DNA of 64,000 nt, from positions 1,550,001 through 1,614,000 of the forward strand of contig NZ_LN850107.1 in the NCBI RefSeq assembly GCF_900070365.1, in the 5' to 3' direction. Below the pieces are notes generated by a model. That model was not told the origin of the DNA and did not search any database. It worked only from the letters and a program-made list of their open reading frames with translations. Positions 16,809-26,700 of the stretch are shown in pieces; position 1 is the first letter of the stretch; each line of letters opens with the position of its first letter. The position numbers and the translations under genes were made by a program. The stretch is from Alloactinosynnema sp. L-07 (GTDB lineage: Bacteria; Actinomycetota; Actinomycetes; Mycobacteriales; Pseudonocardiaceae).

Positions 16809-17918
16809 ATGAGAACCAGGGGAATGCGGGTCGCTGGGGTGATCGCGGCCGTCACGGCGCTCGCCGTCACCAGTGCGGCGAGCGCCGCCGCGCAGGGCGC
16901 CGCGCCGCGGGTCGATCGGGGGGTGGTGCAGGCCGGACTGGACAAGATGGCCGCCGATGGTGCCGCGGGGGTGCAGGTCCGGATCACCGATGGCCGGGTG
17001 TCGTTCACCGCGCGCAGCGGAGTCGCCGAGGTGGGCAAGATCCGGCCGGTGCCTACAAATGGGCACTTTCGGATCGGCAGCATCACCAAGACCTTCGTCT
17101 CCACCGTGGTCCTGCAGCTGGTCGGCGAAGGCAAGATCGGACTCGACACGCCGATCTCGACCTACCTGCCCGGCCTGCTGCCCGACGGCGACACCATCAC
17201 GGTGCGAAACCTGTTGCAGCACACCAGCGGGCTCTACAACTACACGGACTCGCTGCCGCTGGACCCGGCCGGGTTCGAGACCATCAGGTTCAAGCACTAC
17301 GAGCCCCGCGAACTGATCGCACTGTCCACTTCGCACCCGCTGAACTTCCCGCCGGGCACGGACTTCAGCTACTCCAACACCAACTACATCGTGGTCGGCC
17401 TGCTGATCGAGAAGATCACCGGCACGCCGTACGAACAGGCGGTCCGGGATCGAATCCTGCGGCCATTGCACCTGCGGGAGACCAGCGTGCCCGGCGACCG
17501 CGTCACGATGCCCGCACCACACGCCCATGGGTACTCCCAGCCGACCAACCCGCCGGTGGACGTCACCAGGCTCAACCCGTCATGGGGCTGGGCGGCAGGC
17601 GAGATGGTCTCGACCACGGCCGACCTGGACCGGTTCATGGCCGCCCTGCTGCGGGGCGAACTGCTTCGGCCCGCGCAGCTCGCCGAGCTGACCAAGAGTC
17701 TGCCGTTCACCGACGGGTACGGCCTCGGCATCACGTCGATCCCGCTGCCGTGCGGGGCGACGGTGATCGGGCACGACGGCGGCATCCCCGGCTACGTCAG
17801 CGTCGCGGTCACCACCAAGGACGCCAGGACCCGGCTCGAACTCTCCGTCACCACCGGACCGGAGGCGGGTGAACTCGCCGGGTTCGAGCAGGTGATCAAC
17901 GAGGTGTTCTGCCCGTAG
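16809..17918 (+). CDS. Secreted serine hydrolase, D-alanyl-D-alanine carboxypeptidase-like
   Basis: A 369-residue exported enzyme close in layout to the soluble R61-type DD-peptidases. A signal peptide (MRVAGVIAAVTALAVTSAAS) ends at an AxA site near residue 28. The active-site motifs are SxxK as GSITKTF (nucleophile near residue 81), YxN as YSNTNY and a KTG-equivalent GHDGGIPGY. The start at 16809 is set by the ribosome site GGGAGGAAAC; an upstream in-frame ATG at 16764 would bury the signal peptide. Substrates could be peptidoglycan stem peptides or D-amino-acid esters. The 217-bp gap to the divergent GNAT gene shows no clear operator. Confidence 0.85.
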   Translation: MRTRGMRVAGVIAAVTALAVTSAASAAAQGAAPRVDRGVVQAGLDKMAADGAAGVQVRITDGRVSFTARSGVAEVGKIRPVPTNGHFRIGSITKTFVSTVVLQLVGEGKIGLDTPISTYLPGLLPDGDTITVRNLLQHTSGLYNYTDSLPLDPAGFETIRFKHYEPRELIALSTSHPLNFPPGTDFSYSNTNYIVVGLLIEKITGTPYEQAVRDRILRPLHLRETSVPGDRVTMPAPHAHGYSQPTNPPVDVTRLNPSWGWAAGEMVSTTADLDRFMAALLRGELLRPAQLAELTKSLPFTDGYGLGITSIPLPCGATVIGHDGGIPGYVSVAVTTKDARTRLELSVTTGPEAGELAGFEQVINEVFCP

Positions 17919-19028
17919 TCACGCGACCTGATCAGCCAGGCTGAGGCGTGGGTAGGTGGTCCGTGCGTTGGCGGTCGCCATCGCGCGGACCACCCGCTCG
18001 GCGTCGGCGGTCGTGATCAGGTCGTCGGCGATCCAGGAGTCGATCAGGCGGCCGACGTGGTGGCGGAACAGGGCCGCGCCGAGGTAGTGGGTTTCGGGGA
18101 CGCCGCAGCCGTCGGAGGAGTAGAGGACCGACGGGAACGGCGCGAGTTCGAGCAGTTCGGCGTACACCGTGTCCGCTCTGGCGCCGACGAGCGGGACGGC
18201 GAGTCCTACGTCGACGCGGACGTGTCCGAAGACGTGGGCGAGGTAGCCCGCTTCGCGGTGGAACGGCCAGCAGTGCAGTAGCACGACCGTCACCCCATTG
18301 TCCTTGGTGGACCTGAGGAAGTCGGTCAGCAGCACTGGATTGGCCTGGTCCAGCCGTAGGTCGTCGTCGCCGAACCCGGTGTGCACCTGGACTGGTAGGC
18401 CGAGTTCGGCGCCGATGACGGTGGTCTCGTGCAGCAGCCACGCGAGCAGGACCGGGTCGGTCAGCCGCGCCTGTCCCGACCGCTGCCACCGGTCGGCCGC
18501 CCGGCGCGCGTCGGCGTCGTCGGGACGCGTGCGCGGAACGGCGAGACCGCAGCGGTAGGCGATCACCGTCTTGAACGCGACCGCGCGCTTACCGCGCTCG
18601 GCCAACCGTTCGCGAAGCGCGTCGAGGGTGAGATCGCCTTGCCCGGCCAGGGTCTCCGCGACCTGCTCGACGCGCACGATCTCGTGGTCGGCGCCGCCGC
18701 CGATCTGCCCGGGCATGACGGCGTCGGGCGGGTAGCCGGTGTCGACCAGCCAGTCGGTGACCCCGGTGGCCAGGAGCAGGCGGGTAGCGACCTGTTCGGC
18801 GCCGAGGGATATGCGCGCTTCGGTGTACTCGGCGGGGGTGCTGTGTGGCGCCAGGCCCAGCACGGGGGCGCACCACTTGCGGATCGCCAGGCCCAGCATC
18901 GAGTCGAACGGGTCGCCGCCGTGGCCGCGGCCCTCGCCCAGCAGCGCGGTGAACCGGCGATGGTCGAGGTCTCGGGGGATGACGCCGTGACAGTGGTGGT
19001 CGACCAGCGGCAGCCCGTCGGTGATCAC
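17919..19028 (-). CDS. Amidohydrolase-family protein, FluG N-terminal-like
   Basis: This 369-residue TIM-barrel amidohydrolase starts with the metal-binding signature VDHHCHGVIP. It continues through GLPVQVHTGFGDDD (a barrel His), VVLLHCWPFHREAGY and SVLYSSDGCGVPETH, the conserved ends of strands in the amidohydrolase-2 family. The GTG at 19028 overlaps the TGA of the upstream glutamine-synthetase-like gene (GTGA), so the two are coupled. In fungal FluG the same two domains are fused in one protein; here they are separate and in reverse order. A gamma-glutamyl amide hydrolase or a lyase acting on the partner's product or substrate is a fair inference. Its actual reaction is unknown. Confidence 0.75.
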   Translation of the reverse strand: MITDGLPLVDHHCHGVIPRDLDHRRFTALLGEGRGHGGDPFDSMLGLAIRKWCAPVLGLAPHSTPAEYTEARISLGAEQVATRLLLATGVTDWLVDTGYPPDAVMPGQIGGGADHEIVRVEQVAETLAGQGDLTLDALRERLAERGKRAVAFKTVIAYRCGLAVPRTRPDDADARRAADRWQRSGQARLTDPVLLAWLLHETTVIGAELGLPVQVHTGFGDDDLRLDQANPVLLTDFLRSTKDNGVTVVLLHCWPFHREAGYLAHVFGHVRVDVGLAVPLVGARADTVYAELLELAPFPSVLYSSDGCGVPETHYLGAALFRHHVGRLIDSWIADDLITTADAERVVRAMATANARTTYPRLSLADQVA

Positions 19029-20383
19029 CAGACCCACCTGGTGGCGGCGGCCAGGTCCGCCTCGCTCAGGCCCGCGCAGCGCCGATGTTCGCCGCGTCGG
19101 ACGGTGATGATCGCGTCGTGCAGTTCCGGGCCCAGCGCCGCGGCCAGCACGGTCGAGGATTCCAGCGCGTCCGCCGCCTCGGCCGCGGCGGCGGGCAGCG
19201 GCGGCACCCGGTCCGGCTCGGGGAGGGTCGCGGGGTCCCCGGTGATCGGGGCGGGCAGCCGCAGGTCCGCGTCGACACCGGCGAGTCCGGCCGCGATGAC
19301 CGCGCCGACCAGCAGATACGGGTTGGCGCTGGCGTCGACGCATTTCAGCTCGGCGTTGGCGGATCGCGGCTCGGTCCCGATCACCCCGGTGATCATCCGC
19401 AGCGCCGCTTCGCGCGTCTCGTGTCCCCAGCACTGCCACGCGCCCGCCCAGCGGGATGGGCGCAGCCGAAGAAAGCTCGCCGGGTGGCCCGCGCCGATCG
19501 CCACCAGGGCGGGCAGTTCGCGCAGCACGCCCGCAAGAAACGCTTCGCCGGACGTGCGCAGCCCCAGCGGCCCGTCGCCGCCGTGGAAAGCCGGGCCGTC
19601 AGCGTCGTGCACCGAGAAGTGCAGGTGCGCACCCGAGCCGACGCCGACGCCGTCGACCGATGGCGCGAAGGAGGCCCGCTTGCCATGGCTGTGGCTGACG
19701 GAACGGATCGTGTGGCGCACCAGCAGCGCGTCGTCGGCGGCCGCCACTGGATCGTTGGGCGCCACGGACAGTTCGAGCTGCGCGGTCGCGTACTCCGGGT
19801 GGAATTGCTCGACGGTCAGACCTTGTGCGCGCAGCGCCGCGACGACTTCCCGGGCGTACCCGGCGACCTGTTCCAACCGGACCTGCCCGTACGCCGGACC
19901 GTGCAGTGCCGGGACGAACTCGTCGCTGTCCGCACCGAGGATCCATTCGTGCTCGATCGCCATCACCAGCCGCAGGCCAAGGCGCTGGGCGGCGTCGACC
20001 TGCCGGGCGGCGAACGCCCGCTGGCAGGCGACGAACCGGGCACCGTCCTGGGTGAACTTGTCGGCGGGCGCCCAAGCCCACCCTGGCATGGCGGCGAGCC
20101 CGACCAGCCTGCGCACGTCCGGGACGAGCCGCAGGTCGCCGTCCGGTCCACCGAGGTAGCGGCCGGCGTCGCCGATGTCGTCCGCGCCGAAGGTCTCGAA
20201 GCACGGCGACGCGCCCACCCCGGTCGAGGCCACCGCGGGCAGCCGGTCCAGCGGCACCGCCTTCACCCGGACGACGCCCGCGTTGTCGACGAACGACACC
20301 TCCACCATGTCGACACCCGAGTCGCGCAGCCGCTGGACCGCGCGTTCAGCCGGTGCCGGATCTGCGGGGATGCGATCGTTCAC
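19025..20383 (-). CDS. Glutamine synthetase-family ligase (GlnA3/GlnA4/FluG type)
   Basis: The 452-residue protein has the glutamine synthetase beta-grasp and catalytic domains. AIEHEWIL and YATAQLELSVAPND supply the metal-binding glutamates, GSGAHLHFSVHD is the ATP/ammonia loop with the conserved His, and SANAELKCVDASANPYL is the arginine/glutamate finger region found in non-canonical members. It lacks the adenylylation Tyr region of GlnA1, as is usual for gamma-glutamyl-polyamine or -ethanolamide synthetases and FluG. With the overlapping amidohydrolase gene it probably makes or processes a gamma-glutamyl amide. Start at GTG 20383; no strong ribosome site is visible. Confidence 0.75.
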   Translation of the reverse strand: MNDRIPADPAPAERAVQRLRDSGVDMVEVSFVDNAGVVRVKAVPLDRLPAVASTGVGASPCFETFGADDIGDAGRYLGGPDGDLRLVPDVRRLVGLAAMPGWAWAPADKFTQDGARFVACQRAFAARQVDAAQRLGLRLVMAIEHEWILGADSDEFVPALHGPAYGQVRLEQVAGYAREVVAALRAQGLTVEQFHPEYATAQLELSVAPNDPVAAADDALLVRHTIRSVSHSHGKRASFAPSVDGVGVGSGAHLHFSVHDADGPAFHGGDGPLGLRTSGEAFLAGVLRELPALVAIGAGHPASFLRLRPSRWAGAWQCWGHETREAALRMITGVIGTEPRSANAELKCVDASANPYLLVGAVIAAGLAGVDADLRLPAPITGDPATLPEPDRVPPLPAAAAEAADALESSTVLAAALGPELHDAIITVRRGEHRRCAGLSEADLAAATRWVW

Positions 20384-20506
20384 GTAACGGTTCTACCACG
20401 GCCAGTGACGGACCCGGCGCCGATCAGACTGCAAGAGAGCTTCGCGGGTGGGCAGGCCCGCACCCCCAGTGGCGGGCCGGCCCAACCCGGCGGCCTATGG
20501 CTAGCA

Positions 20507-20983
20507 CTAGCTGACGCGGCCACCCGCCACGTCATAGGCGACGTTCACGGTTTCGTCGGCGCCCGGGTTGGGCCGCCACGAGCCGCCGAAGCTGTTCCCG
20601 CCGTCAGTGAAGCGGCCGGTGAAGGTCGCGTCGAGGGGGCCGTAGTTCACCGTGATGGTCACCTCGTCGCCGTCGACCCGCCACAGGTAGGGCAGCGGCT
20701 GCGGGGACATGTTCGAGTACACCGTCGACGGGTACGTGCCGGTCTCCGGGTCGTAGCCGATGATCTCGGTGCTGTCGATCTGCACCATGCCCGCGAAGTC
20801 GAGGCTGATGTGCTGCTCCAGGAAGAAGCCGCCCGGCATCCAGCGGAACTCGACCTTTCCGTGGATGTTCTGCTCCTCGGCGCCGACCAGCCCGCCGCGC
20901 ATCTCCCATGAGCCGATGAACTTGTCGAGGGCCTTGAGGGCCGGATCCGGGGTGAGGGGCTGGATCTGCGTGTTCTCCGACAT
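20507..20983 (-). CDS. DUF1579-family protein
   Basis: This 158-residue soluble beta-rich protein begins with the pattern LDKFIGSWEMRG typical of DUF1579/lipocalin-like proteins and continues with GKVEFRWMPGGFFLEQHISL. An excellent ribosome site, AAGGAGAG, precedes the ATG. It is divergent from a LAL-type regulator, with a perfect 18-bp palindrome in the 123-bp gap, so regulation by that neighbour is likely. Biochemical function is unknown; a small-ligand carrier is only a fold-based guess. Confidence 0.7.
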   Translation of the reverse strand: MSENTQIQPLTPDPALKALDKFIGSWEMRGGLVGAEEQNIHGKVEFRWMPGGFFLEQHISLDFAGMVQIDSTEIIGYDPETGTYPSTVYSNMSPQPLPYLWRVDGDEVTITVNYGPLDATFTGRFTDGGNSFGGSWRPNPGADETVNVAYDVAGGRVS

Positions 20984-21049
20984 CGTTCTCTCTCCTTGTT
21001 CTCCGTCTTGGTGACAAGGTCAATCCTGCAGTGCGCGGAAGCCCAGAAG

Positions 21050-21088
21050 ATCAGCCACGTGGCTGATATGCGCCGCGAGGGTGGCTGA
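21050..21088. promoter_or_regulatory. 18-bp palindromic operator plus extra half-site
   Basis: ATCAGCCACGTGGCTGAT (21050-21067) is a perfect palindrome in the gap between DUF1579 and the LAL regulator. A further half-site GTGGCTGA lies at 21081-21088, spaced 22 bp (about two helical turns) from the first GTGGCTGA. This fits cooperative binding by a LuxR-type HTH protein, most simply the product of 21107-23512. Confidence 0.65.
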
Positions 21089-21106
21089 CTGGCAGACTGC
21101 ACAGCG

Positions 21107-23512
21107 ATGCTGGGCTATCAGGGGCCGCCCGCCGAGCTGACCAGCTTCATCGGGCGCCAGACGGAATTGCAGGCCGTGGCCGGGGTGTTGGCCACCGCGC
21201 GGATGGTCACACTCGCGGGCCCCGGGGGCTGCGGCAAGACCCGGTTGGCGGCGCGTGTGGCGAGCGAGCGCGACGGCGCCTGGGTCGACCTGGCGGCCAC
21301 GGCCGACCCGGCGACGGTCGCCCCGCTCGTCGCGACCGCGCTCGGCGTCCCGCACGCGGGCGACGGCACCGTCGCCACGCTCGCGGCCCAACTGGGCGGC
21401 GAGTCCGTCCTGGTGTGCGTGGACAACTGCGAGCACGTGTTGGGCGCCGCCGCCGAGGTGGTGAGCCAGTTGCTGGCTCGCTGCCCTGGGGTGACCGTGC
21501 TGGCCACGAGCCGCGAGCCGCTGCGGGTGGCAGGCGAGGTGGTCTGGCGCGTGCCCCCGCTGACCGCGGCTGACTCGCTCGCGCTCTTCCACGCCAGGTC
21601 GGGCCAGACTAGCGAGGACGACGCGATCCGCTCCGCGTGCGCGCGGCTGGAGGGGATGCCGCTGGCGGTCGAACTGGCCGCCGCGTGGACGGGCGCGCTG
21701 TCGCCGCGGGAGATCCTCGATGGACTCGACGACCGGTTTCGGCTGCTCATCCGCGGTCCGCACGGGGTGGCCGCGCGGCACCAGACGCTGTCGGCGTCGA
21801 TGGCGTGGAGCTACGACCTGCTCGACGCGGAAGACCGGGCGCTGTTCGACCGCCTCTCGGTGTTCCACGGCGGGTTCACCGCGGCGGCGGCGGAAGGGGT
21901 GTGCGGGCGCCCGGTCCTGCTGGGACTGCGGTCGCTGATCGACAAGTCGTTGCTCGTCGCGGACACCACCGGCGAGGTCACCCGGTACCGGATGCTGGAG
22001 ACCGTCCACGAGTACGCCAAGTCCCGCCTGGCCGACCCCGACGCGGTCCGCGACCGGCATCTCGAAGTGTTCGCCGCCGTCGCGGCGTCCGCGCGGCCGC
22101 TGCTGGACAGCGACAAGGACTCGTGGCGCGTGCTGATCGGCGCCGACTACCAGAACTTCCGTGCCGCGGTCGACTGGGGACTGTCGCGTGTGGATGGTTG
22201 TCGGCTCGCAGCTGACCTGGCCTGGTACTGGCACTTCAGCCGCCACGGCGGTGAAGGACTCTCCCTGCTGCGGCGCGCGGTGGACGCGTGTCCCGAGCGC
22301 ACCGCTTTACGCGCGCGGCTGCTCACCGGCCTCGCGCTCGTTGGCGACACGGCAGGCAGTCCCGAGTACGCCGCGGCCGCCGAGGCGGCCGCGATAGCCC
22401 GCGAGGTGGGCGACGACGAGACGGCGGCGCTGGCGTTGTCGCTCAGCGCGGTGGGCGCCCTGGCGACCGGCTTCGACGCGGCGTGGGCGCTGGCCGAGGA
22501 ATCCGACGCGGCGGCCGGGCACACCGGCTTCGCCCACGACGCCGCGATGGTGCTCCACGGCCTGGTCTGCCACCTGCGCGACGACCACGCGCGCGCGATT
22601 CCGCTGCTGGAGGCCGCGGTCGCCGGGCTGCTACCGCGCGGCGACCGCGGCGTGGGCGCCACCGCGCTCGGCTTCCTCGCCACCAGCGTCGCGCACACCG
22701 GCGACCTCGACCACGCTCGCGCGCTCGCCGAACAGGCCGTGGAAGTGGCTACCCCGCTCGGCGACTACCACCGGGTGGGCTCAGCGCGTGCGGTGCTGGC
22801 ACACGTGCACACGCTCGCGGGCGACCTGGAGCGGGCGTGGGCGGCGGTCGAGCCGGTGCGCGCGGTCGCCGAGGCCGGTGGCGTGTTCATCCCCGGCCTG
22901 GCCCAGAGAATCGCCGCACTGCACCGCGCGGGCGGCGACCAGGACGCGGCCGCGGCGTGGTTCACCAGGGACCTGCCGCACCCGGCGGCCCGGGTAGGCC
23001 TGGCGTCCGTGCTGCGCGACCCCGAGGCGGCCCGTCAGCACGCCGCCGAGGCGCTGGACCAGGCCAGGGCGATGGGAATGCCAGGTTTCGCCGCCGACGC
23101 GCTGACCGTCCAGGCCACAGTGGACGCCAGCGTCGACCTGCACCACGAAGCGCTGGCGCTGCGTTGGGAGCACGGCCTGCGTCTGGCTTGCGTGGCCAGC
23201 CTGGAGGCCCTGGCCGACCTCACCGCCGACGACCGCCTGCGCGACCAGGCGATGCCGCTGGACGACCGGGTCGCCTACGCGCGCCGCTCACGCGGGAAAC
23301 GTTCACGCCCCACCAGCGGCTGGGCGAGTCTGACACCGACGGAACTGAGCGTGGTGGAGTTGGCGGTGGAAGGCCTGAACAACCCGGACATCGCGGGCAA
23401 GCTGTATATGAGCCGAGCGACGGTGAAGACTCACCTGTCCCACGTTTACGCCAAACTCGCCATCGCCAACCGCACCCAACTCGCCGCGGCGCACCGGGAC
23501 CACACTCGGTAG
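21107..23512 (+). CDS. Large ATP-binding LuxR-type regulator (LAL/AfsR-like STAND protein)
   Basis: An 801-residue signal-transduction ATPase. At the N-terminus ELTSFIGRQTEL leads to Walker A TLAGPGGCGKTRLA (about residues 34-47) and Walker B VLVCVDNCEHV, then the STAND motif TVLATSREPLRV. A winged-helix segment follows (LDAEDRALFDRLSVF), then about 400 residues of TPR-like helical repeats. The C-terminal LuxR HTH is LTPTELSVVELAVEGLNNPD with KLYMSRATVKTHLSHVYAKL. Such proteins couple ligand-driven oligomerisation to transcription. The palindromic operator immediately upstream suggests autoregulation and control of the DUF1579 gene. The inducing signal is unknown. Confidence 0.9.
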   Translation: MLGYQGPPAELTSFIGRQTELQAVAGVLATARMVTLAGPGGCGKTRLAARVASERDGAWVDLAATADPATVAPLVATALGVPHAGDGTVATLAAQLGGESVLVCVDNCEHVLGAAAEVVSQLLARCPGVTVLATSREPLRVAGEVVWRVPPLTAADSLALFHARSGQTSEDDAIRSACARLEGMPLAVELAAAWTGALSPREILDGLDDRFRLLIRGPHGVAARHQTLSASMAWSYDLLDAEDRALFDRLSVFHGGFTAAAAEGVCGRPVLLGLRSLIDKSLLVADTTGEVTRYRMLETVHEYAKSRLADPDAVRDRHLEVFAAVAASARPLLDSDKDSWRVLIGADYQNFRAAVDWGLSRVDGCRLAADLAWYWHFSRHGGEGLSLLRRAVDACPERTALRARLLTGLALVGDTAGSPEYAAAAEAAAIAREVGDDETAALALSLSAVGALATGFDAAWALAEESDAAAGHTGFAHDAAMVLHGLVCHLRDDHARAIPLLEAAVAGLLPRGDRGVGATALGFLATSVAHTGDLDHARALAEQAVEVATPLGDYHRVGSARAVLAHVHTLAGDLERAWAAVEPVRAVAEAGGVFIPGLAQRIAALHRAGGDQDAAAAWFTRDLPHPAARVGLASVLRDPEAARQHAAEALDQARAMGMPGFAADALTVQATVDASVDLHHEALALRWEHGLRLACVASLEALADLTADDRLRDQAMPLDDRVAYARRSRGKRSRPTSGWASLTPTELSVVELAVEGLNNPDIAGKLYMSRATVKTHLSHVYAKLAIANRTQLAAAHRDHTR

Positions 23513-23555
23513 CCCTATCGGACAACCAGCTCCGGTTCACAAACCTGGCTTTGCC

Positions 23556-23574
23556 CACGTGCGCGCCGCACGTG
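23556..23574. terminator. Palindrome after the LAL gene
   Basis: CACGTGCG and CGCACGTG pair around a 3-nt loop, 43 nt after the LAL stop codon. The site could be a short terminator hairpin or an operator for the next gene, which starts 206 nt further on. The remaining gap (23575-23780) ends in the ribosome site AGGGGAG before 23781; no convincing promoter was identified. Confidence 0.35.
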
Positions 23575-23780
23575 TTCAGGCACCTCGGCGAGCTGGTCCG
23601 GGATGGGCCAACGAGCGGCGAGCAACGCTCAGTTGTGATGGGCGTCACATGACGGCGCGCGCCGGCGATGACACTGACAGGAACGGAGTCGGTCGTCACC
23701 ACTGGTAGTCGCATATCACTCAAAGTAGACGCGAGGAAGCGGAGCGCTGCACCCACAAAACTGGATCCAGGGGAGTTCAC

Positions 23781-26700
23781 ATGACAACGAAGGCGATCGT
23801 CACGCCGCGCTCGGCCGCCACGGGTCAGTTCCGGCCGAGCGAGACCGAGTCGGACGCAGGCGTCGAAGTCGAGGCCATGCTCGCCGAGGGCGCTGTGGTC
23901 AAAGGGGCCCAGGAGCAGTTGGAGGCGCTGGAGGCGCAGGGCTATCGGGTCAAGATGATGCCGGGCGCCGGCCTCATCGACCTCGGCGCCACCCTCATCG
24001 ACACGGAGAGCGACGCGGAGAGTCCGCCGGTTCCGGCGGAGCTGGAGGTCCCGGCGGAACTCGCCGACGAGTGGCCGCACCACCTCATCCAGCTCGTCGC
24101 ACCGCCGCGCGCCGAGTGGCTCGCCGAGATCGAGGCTCGCGGCGTCGATGTCATCGAGCCGACCGGCGCGTACGGCGTGCTGGTGAGCGGGACCCCCGAC
24201 GCGGTCGCGCGCCTGATCGAGCTGACCTTCGTCACGTGGACCGGGCCGATGAAGCCCGCCTACCGGATCCACCCGAACCTGGCGGACGCCACCGGCACCA
24301 TCTCTTACGTCAGCGTCTCCGTCTATCCGCCGTCCGCGGTCGACGAGGTCCGCCAGGCGGTCGAGGAAGTGAACGGGACGGTCGTCAGCGACTCGCGCGC
24401 CGAGTCCGACGCGCCGCTCTACGCCACGATCTCGGTCGAGATCGACGCGGAAAGCATCCCGACGATCGCCCGCCTGCCGCATGTCCGGCTGCTCGAACGA
24501 GTGGACGACAAGCCCGGTCTCGACGGCGAGCGCGAGTCGCAGTTGGTCCGTGAGCAAATTCCGCCAACGACCGGTTACCTGGGCTGGCTCGCGTCGGTCG
24601 GTCTCGGCGGGGGCACCGGGGTGAACGTGGCCATCTGCGACACCGGTGTCGACAAGAACGCGACCAACAACACGACCGGCCACCTCGACATCCGCGGCCG
24701 TCAGGTCGCGTTCGTCAACTACGACTCAAGCGCCACCATCCTCGACGTCCAAGGACACGGCACCCATGTCGCGGGCATCGCCGTCGGCAACGGGGGCAGC
24801 GGCGACACCGAGGGCGCCGCGCCGGACGACTTCCTCAGCGGGCTCGGCGTCGCCCCGCAATCCGGTCTGGTGACCCAGAACGGACTTGAGGGCCCATGGC
24901 CGCCCGCGGACTTCGGCCAGTTCACGCGCGACGCGGTGAACAACGGTGCCGCCGTGCAGAACAACTCGTGGTTCTCGTCGCCCGCCGGGAGTGGCTACAC
25001 CGCCGCCGCCCGCCGGTATGACCAATTGGTGCGCGACCCGGACGACGCGACCGCGGGACTCGACTCGCTGGTGATCGTCTTCTCGGCGGGCAACGCGGGC
25101 GGGCGGTCGGGGACGATCACCGGCCCCAAGGAAGCCAAGAACGTCATCGTCGTCGGCAACTCGCTCAACGCCCGCCCCGGGCAGGGCTTCCCGAGCGACG
25201 ACGTCCAGGGCATCGCGTCGAGTTCGAGCCGTGGTCCCGCCGCGGACGGCCGGATCCTGCCCAACGTCTGCGCGCCGGGCACCGACGTGAACTCCGCGCA
25301 GGCGGGCACCGGCGGCCATGTCCTGATGACCGGGACATCGATGGCCGCTCCGCACGTCACGGGCGCGATCGCGGTGATCATCGAGTGGTGGCGGGCCCGC
25401 ACCGGCGGCGCCACCCCGAGCGCGGCGATGGCCAAGGCGCTGGTCATCAACGGCGCGGAGGACATGGCGGGCGGCCCCAACTGGAGGTCGTACTCCGCTG
25501 CGGAGTGGACCAACCTCGGTGGCGGTCTGCGCTCGGTTTCCGCGCTCGGCCACACCCCGGCCGAGGCGGTCGACCAGGCCCCGGGCGGCGTGTTCGGGGC
25601 GATGACCCAGGTCGGCAGCGTCGCGGCCGTGGTGAGTCCGGGCCACTGGCACTACGACGCGGGCACCGACGTCATGACCTTCCGGCCCATCTCCGCGGGC
25701 GCCACCAGGCTGAACTTGCGCGACACGGCCCCGCTCACGTCGATCCCGAACAACGACCAGGGCTGGGGACGGGTGAGCCTGGAGAACGTGCTCGAACAGG
25801 CACCCGTGTCCGACCGCGGGCCGAAGATCTTCTCCGACCAGCGGCACGCGTTCACCTCGGCGGGCCAGGAGCACCTCATCCGGGTCGCGCCCGCCGACCC
25901 GACCCGGCCGCTGCGGATCACTCTCGCGTGGACGGACGCGCCGGGGGCGGTCGTGGCCAACCCCGCGATCGTGAACGACCTCGACCTCGAGGTGACCGAG
26001 CTGGACACCGGCGTCGTGTTCAAGGGCAACGTGTTCGCGGGCGGGTTCTCGGCGGCGGGCGGCGTGTTCGACAACATCAACAACATCGAGTGCGTCTACC
26101 TCCAGAACCCGGCGGGCACCTACGAGGTCCGCGTGATCGCCGCGGCCGTGTCGGCGAGCGCTCGGCCGGACATCGCGACCCCGTGGCAGGACTTCGCACT
26201 CGTGATCGACAACGCCGAGGTGCCGCCCGCGGCGCCGGTGAGCGTCGTCCCGGTGATCGACCGTTCGGGCAGCATGATCGTCTACGGATACGAGGCGGTC
26301 ACCCGGACCGCGTCCAAGCAGTTCCTCGACCTGATGTCGCTGGACGACCAGGTCGGCGTCGTCAGCTTCGGCAGCACCGGGGACGTCGAGTTCCCGACGG
26401 GTCCCGCTCCGGCCGCGCAGACGATCACCGGCCAGCCGGTCCGCGACGCGGCCAAGGCCGAGGTCGACACGACCGTGTTCGGCGGGTGCACGTTCATGGG
26501 TGAGGGCATCGTCAAGGCGCGGGATCTGCTCGCGACGTCGACGGTGACGAGCCGCGCCATGGTGCTGCTGTCCGACGGGTACGACAACAAGGGGTGCGAC
26601 GCGGCCAATCCGGCGAAGCCGTCGGCACTCGACGCCGTCGCGACGCTGCCGAGCACGGTGCCGGTGTACACCTGCGCGATGGGGCCCGCTTCGGACCAGG

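Noticed and set aside
20440..20506. GC-rich inverted repeats after the DUF1579 gene as a terminator
   Set aside because: Only short 5-bp arms can be formed and several alternatives exist; not distinct from background in GC-rich DNA.
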